Of a DNA stretch of 64,000 bases, positions 59,691 to 64,000 are shown piece after piece; position 1 is the stretch's first letter, and each line of letters opens with the position of its first letter. Under the pieces are notes generated by a model that worked only from the letters and a program-made list of their open reading frames with translations, did no database searches and was not told the DNA's origin. The translations under genes and the position numbers were made by a program. The stretch is from Imbricaverruca yamaguchii (Eukaryota; Arthropoda; Thecostraca; Neoverrucidae), in contig JAOTOL010000999.1 in NCBI GenBank assembly GCA_034440575.1, positions 62,001 to 126,000 on the forward strand. The letters run 5' to 3'.

Positions 59691-60102
59691 AGCGGGGGGG
59701 GGGAGTATAAACACGTTTCGATGTAGATCCGGGGAATCCAGTGCTTTACGATTGTTGTAAATTGTCAGATGAGAATGTGCTTGTTTATGTGAGTGGCCCT
59801 TCAGGAATTAACAATAGGTGAAGTGATGTTGAGAGAATAGCTCGTGTGAAACCTGTGCTCAATTTATATTTTTAAGTGTACTTGTGTGTGTATATTTGTA
59901 TTGTGCAGAGCAGTGAGTTTGAAAATGGATCAATGTTTGTATCCGAAACGTCAATAAACGAATATAACTGTACATGTCACTAGGTGAAATAATTTACCAG
60001 CTATCAAACGAAACGAAGAAAACAATACGATCAATACGATCAATCGAAAACCTAGACAGAAAACTTTCTACAGCTAAATGCGCTCTTCTCTTCAACAGCC
60101 AA

Positions 60103-60105
<3 letters not shown>
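59691..60105. other. Intron 1, nothing recognised
   Basis: AT-rich sequence between the GIY-YIG fragment and the AT microsatellite. Confidence 0.5.
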
Positions 60106-60178
<73 letters not shown>

Positions 60179-60208
60179 CATATATATATACATATACATA
60201 TATATATA
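60106..60208. repeat. AT/ACAT microsatellite
   Basis: About 100 bases of TA repeats with CATATA interruptions near the right end. Confidence 0.98.
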
Positions 60209-60287
60209 AACTGTTCAATTTATGCCTATAAAATAGATCTCAAACAACCAAGATACATGACATCATCTCCTAGCCATTAAATATCAA

Positions 60288-61185
60288 AAGGTGTTCAAGG
60301 TTCGATTCTTGGACCTCTGCTTTTTCCAATTTGGCTAGCTTTTACCTATTTGCAGACCATACTTCCATAACTATTACAGCTAATGATCAATTTTAATTAC
60401 AAACTAAAGTAAATTAGGAAATACCCAAAATAATTGCATGGTTTCATACAATCAGATTATCTATTAATGCTGATAAGACTGGATATCAATCTTTTCTTCA
60501 CGAAACCATGTGATGACCTTCATGTCAAAATAAATACTTCCAATATTACAAGGCATAACTGTATAAAATATTTGCGTATATTTATCGATGAAGACGTGGC
60601 ATGGAAAAGCCATGTCAATGCCATCTCTTCAAAAATTAGCAGGAATATTGGAATTATAGGGAAATCTAGGTACCTTCTATCAACTTGTGAATTGTTTCTT
60701 TCGCATAATTATTTAATACTGTCATATCTAAATTACTGTGCTGTTGTCTGGGGAAGTATGTACCTCTCTAAGCTCGACAAATTATTAAGTTGCAGAAGCG
60801 TGATATTAGGATTGTTGACAATAAACCTTACTTATACCATACAAATCATATGATAATCAAACAGAGTTCTAAAGTTTCTGGACATAGATGATGAGCAATG
60901 TATTTACATTGTGCTGGGTTTTATAAATCAATCATTACCGGCACCTCTTTCTGATGTTTCAACTTCATGCACAAGGTGGCCTCAGAGTTAGACAACACAT
61001 TCAAATACCCTTTTCTGATATCAATTACAGGATGTTTTCATTACCCTTTATTGCACCAAAAGCCTGGAATAAAATAACCTGCTCTCATTTCCACAGGTGT
61101 ACCTAGGAATAAAATAATTTTGAAGAAACACATGAGACAATGTATTATTAGAAAATATAAACTTTTTCAATGTAAGTAATAGTAA
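60288..61185 (+). pseudogene. 5'-truncated LINE, C-terminal half of reverse transcriptase
   Basis: Plus-strand reading begins GVQGSILGPLLF (the SxLGPLLF motif). It passes a decayed catalytic region and then reads IKYLRIFIDEDVAWKSHVNA, ISSKISRNIGIIGKSRYLLS and LILSYLNYCAVVWGSMYLSK. These match the LGVxID-LTWxxHV and YLNYCxxVWG motifs of Jockey/CR1-type LINEs. Stops and frame changes throughout show it is old. It is a different family from the two large LINEs and lies in opposite orientation. Confidence 0.83.
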
Positions 61186-61341
61186 TGTGCTATGAACGGT
61201 GATCTGGTGTCTTATTCTGATATTTTCGTTTAAGAATCATGTTTTCTTTTCCTTCTTCTTCTTCATACTTGGTTCGTTCTTTCTCCTTAGTGTAGTAGTA
61301 AGTTTAGGAGATGCATGTGCAGGATTAAGGATTTTATATGA

Positions 61342-62048
61342 TACCACCGACCACTGACTTGCCCTTAGAGATCCACCACTAACCTGCCCTCAGCGGCCCA
61401 CCACTTCTGCCCTCAGTGGCCCACCACTGATTTTCCCCCTTAGCCTATCACTGACCTACCCTCAGTGTCCCATCACTGACCTGCCCTCGGTGGTCTGTCA
61501 CTGACATGCTCTCGGTAGCCTGCCACTGACCTGCTCTCGGTGTCCACCACTGACCTGCCCTCGGTGACCCACCACTGACCTGCCCTCAGCGGCCCACCAC
61601 TGACCTGCCCTCAGTGGCCCACCACTGACCTGCCCTCGGCGGCCCACCACTGACCTGCCCTCAGCGGCCCACCACATCTGCCCTCAGCGGCCCACCACTT
61701 CTGCCCTCAGTGGCCCACCACTGAGCTGCTCTCGGTGGCCCACCACTGACCTGCTCTCGGTGACCCACCACTGATCTGCCCTCAGCGGCCCACCACTTCT
61801 GCCCTCAGTGGCCCACCACTGACCTGCTATCGGTGACCCACCACTGACCTGCCCTCAGCGGCCCACCACTGACCTGCCCTCGGTGACCCACCACTGACCT
61901 GCCCTCGGTGACCCACCACTGACCTGCCCTCAGTGGCCTACCACTGACCTGCTATCGGTGACCCACCACTGACCTGCCCTCGGTGACCCACCACTGACCT
62001 GCCACCGGTGGTCTGTCACTGACCTGCTCTCGATTGCTCACCACTGAC
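61342..62048 (-). repeat. 25-base minisatellite seeded on exon 1 donor (about 28 units)
   Basis: Units on the minus strand read CAGGTCAGTGGTGGG plus about ten variable bases. The real donor (ATACAG|GTCAGTGGTGAGC) is the exon-side edge of the array, so each unit carries a near copy of the 5' splice site CAG|GTCAGTGG. Most units are 25 bases; some are shorter (CACTTCTGCCC variants on the plus strand). Confidence 0.95.
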
Positions 62049-62210
62049 CTGTATGGCCGTGATGATGTGCCGCGGACCCGTCTCGGAGGGGTCAAATAGC
62101 ACACGGCCCCGCTCCGTGGCCAGCGTCACCGTGACGGATGTCACGCCCGGCAGTCGCGCCACGCCGGTCTCAATTGTGTGCACACAACTGGCGCAGGTCA
62201 TGCCACGGAT
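62049..62210 (-). CDS. ATP7: ATP7 exon 1 of window: last heavy-metal-associated (HMA) domain
   Basis: Encodes 54 residues (IRGMTCASC to ITAIQ), phase 0 at both ends. GMTCASC is the CxxC copper-binding loop of an HMA domain; the rest gives the expected strand-helix pattern (HTIETGVARLPGV, VTVTLATERGRVLFD, IITAI). The domain finishes in exon 2 with DMGFDAQL. This is the metal-binding domain next to the membrane, which passes copper to the pump. Acceptor TGTCAG and donor CAG|GTCAGT are clear. Both edges sit in tandem repeats: the acceptor with the first 26 coding bases is duplicated upstream, and the donor lies at the edge of a 25-base minisatellite. The preceding exon is outside the window. Confidence 0.93.
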
Positions 62211-62290
62211 CTGACACGACAAAACTCACGTCAACTGGCGCAGGTTATGCCACGGATCTGACACGACAAAACTCACGTCAACTAGCGGAG
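62185..62290 (-). repeat. Tandem duplication of exon 1 acceptor and first 26 coding bases
   Basis: Two 47-base units (62185-62231 and 62232-62278, one mismatch) and the start of a third. Each has the acceptor TGTCAG and the following bases for IRGMTCAS; the outer copy reads ATAACC instead of ATGACC. Using the outer acceptor would add 47 bases and shift the frame. Confidence 0.95.
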
Positions 62291-63469
62291 ATCAATGGAT
62301 GCCGGTGTGCCATCGCCTTTCGGGCATCTGGAGTTCGATCAACTTTCGGTGGATTATGCAGGTATCGATAAACTGTGGTGAGGTTGACGCATCTTCTCTT
62401 CAGCTAGGTGCTTTTCGTCACGATAGAAAAATCGTTCGCTAACGCACCACCGCTTGGTGTGCCTGACGGAGCACCCTCGTCGACTCCATGGCATACACAA
62501 TTGAATACACTCGGTCAGGTCTTTGGGCTATGACAACAGAAGGGGAAACATGATTGGCCTATTTTGACTTGTAGCGCAAACAATCGGCAACTAATGTCAT
62601 TTATTGCCCTCAAATGGCCAGTATTGGATGTGGTAGGATGACGGAACAGCTCGCCTGGCATATGTCACCGACCATTCCAAGTCGTAGGGCCACTGACCAA
62701 TTGATCTAAGATGACTTTCGGTTCATGAGTCACTGATGCTAATATGAACGCTGACACTGATCATACCGTTCATTTGTATCCTTCAGTGCAAGAAAAAGGT
62801 GTTTCATGTCACTATACCAGGGGTTGCTAATGCAGAGTTAACATTTAGACCTCACCTGATCCTGGTTCTATGGCCCTGAATGTAACATATTGCACATCGT
62901 TAGTATCCCAATATATTGAGAAATAGCATGCTGAACATGTGAAGCAGGTATCGGCTAGTATGCGTACATAGAGATGTTGAAGGGCGAAAATGACATTTTT
63001 GACACAAAATAATCAATCTTCAAACTGACCTCACAGGTCAACCAATAGTACGAAGCATAAACTTCGATAACAATCGTGAGATCTCGCAACACTCTGCACA
63101 CTGGTTCATGCTAACTGTTGTTAGTGACATCCGTTTGGAAACGACAGGCCATCCAACAGCCTTCCCTTCTCCTACACGGGGGCAGGTCGCAAAATGTTAT
63201 GCACCAGCGAGCGTTAATCTCCAATGATAGAATGGTACACCGAGTTCACTGGTGTGCCGCAATGGTAATGGACTGCTGGATCACGGACGGTAATGGACTG
63301 CTGGATCTGCCGTGGGACTGTGGGCGCCGCCCCCTGAAATTTGAGGAGGTCCCTATCCGGAATACACCGAAAAAGGTGAGCAAGGAGGTCGATGGGACAG
63401 AAGACCATGCTGTCAAGGAGGCCCCAAGACTGACAACGAGTAAATAGCATCAGGTCCCCATAAGAGACA
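62291..63469. other. Intron upstream of exon 1, nothing recognised
   Basis: No additional metal-binding exon (GMTCxxC) was found on the minus strand. No repeat was seen. Confidence 0.6.
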
Positions 63470-64000
63470 TAGAACATACATTGGGAGGAGGCCCCAGGAC
63501 AAAACGAAGGCCCCCAGGATGAAAAGGAGGCCCCAAGACTAAAAGGAAGCCCCAAGACAAAAAGGAAACCCCAGGACGAAAAGGAGACCCAATACAAAAA
63601 GGAGGCCCCCCCCCAGGACGAAAAGGAGGCCCCAAGACTGACAACGAGACCCCCAGGAAATATCAGGTCTCTATAAGAGACGTAGAACAGAGATTGGGAG
63701 GAAGCCCCCAGGACGAAAAGAAGACCCCCAGGACGAAGAGGAGGCCCCAGGACGAAAAGAAGGCCCCAGGACGAAAATGAGGAACCCAGGATGACAAGGA
63801 AGCTCCCAGGATGAAAAGGAGATACTCCAAATTAGGGGCCTCAATAAGGAGGCCCAATTTGTAAAGGTATCACCTAGGAGAGGGTAGGAGGCCAAAGAAA
63901 TCAAGAGAGAGCCAACAATTGGCACGGAGGCACCCATGATTGCAAAGGAGGGCCCAATACGGTATGGGAGGCACCAGGAAATCACAGAAGGCCCCACGAC
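63470..64000. repeat. ~17-20 base minisatellite at the right edge
   Basis: Repeated GGCCCCAGGACGAAAAGGA with many variants (GGAGGCCCCAAGACTAAAAG). Continues to the window edge, becoming degenerate after 63840. It gives artificial glycine/serine/phenylalanine-rich frames. Confidence 0.95.

Noticed and set aside
61342..62048. CRISPR array (regular short repeats)
   Set aside because: There are no unique spacers; the units are contiguous, and the genome is eukaryotic.

Overview
The window is animal nuclear DNA, probably from an invertebrate and most likely an arthropod or other protostome. Coding exons are short and split by GT-AG introns. Most of the rest is retroelements, SINE-like repeats, microsatellites and minisatellites. 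The arthropod lean comes from the protein, whose P-domain and hinge wording I recall as close to insect ATP7. The species cannot be named from this sequence.

One host gene was found. It lies on the minus strand and encodes a copper-transporting P1B-type ATPase of the ATP7 family. Fifteen consecutive internal exons (62210 down to 4921, 2404 coding bases, 801 codons plus one base) join with matching phases. They run from the last heavy-metal-binding domain (GMTCASC) through the first six membrane segments with CPC, the actuator TGES loop, DKTGT, SEHP, TGDN and GDGINDSP motifs, to the start of the seventh membrane segment. The start of the protein lies to the right of the window and the last membrane segment and tail lie to the left. 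All catalytic motifs are intact, so the gene looks functional. Intron 11 has a GC donor.

The most unusual feature is that at least six exon edges have been amplified into tandem repeats that run into the intron: acceptor and donor of exon 1, acceptor of exon 3, acceptor and donor of exon 9, and acceptor of exon 13. Four of the arrays have unrelated sequence but share a period of about 60 bases. The exon 9 donor array repeats the SEHP codons together with the 5' splice site, and the first four copies form one open frame.

The introns hold mobile DNA. Intron 8 contains a complete LINE of about 6.6 kb (gag-like ORF1; endonuclease, reverse transcriptase and RNase H ORF2) with a perfect 14-base target duplication. 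Intron 2 (22 kb) contains a nest: a Jockey/CR1-like LINE split by a second copy of the 6.6 kb LINE (perfect 15-base duplication), itself split by a tRNA-derived SINE and a 2.9 kb DNA transposon, the latter carrying a 53-base LINE tail. Intron 6 contains nested inverted repeats and an R2-like LINE end; intron 1 contains a Penelope-like GIY-YIG fragment and a LINE end; intron 15 contains a foldback element. Very short LINE tails (37 to 67 bases), each flanked by a target duplication, recur through the window.
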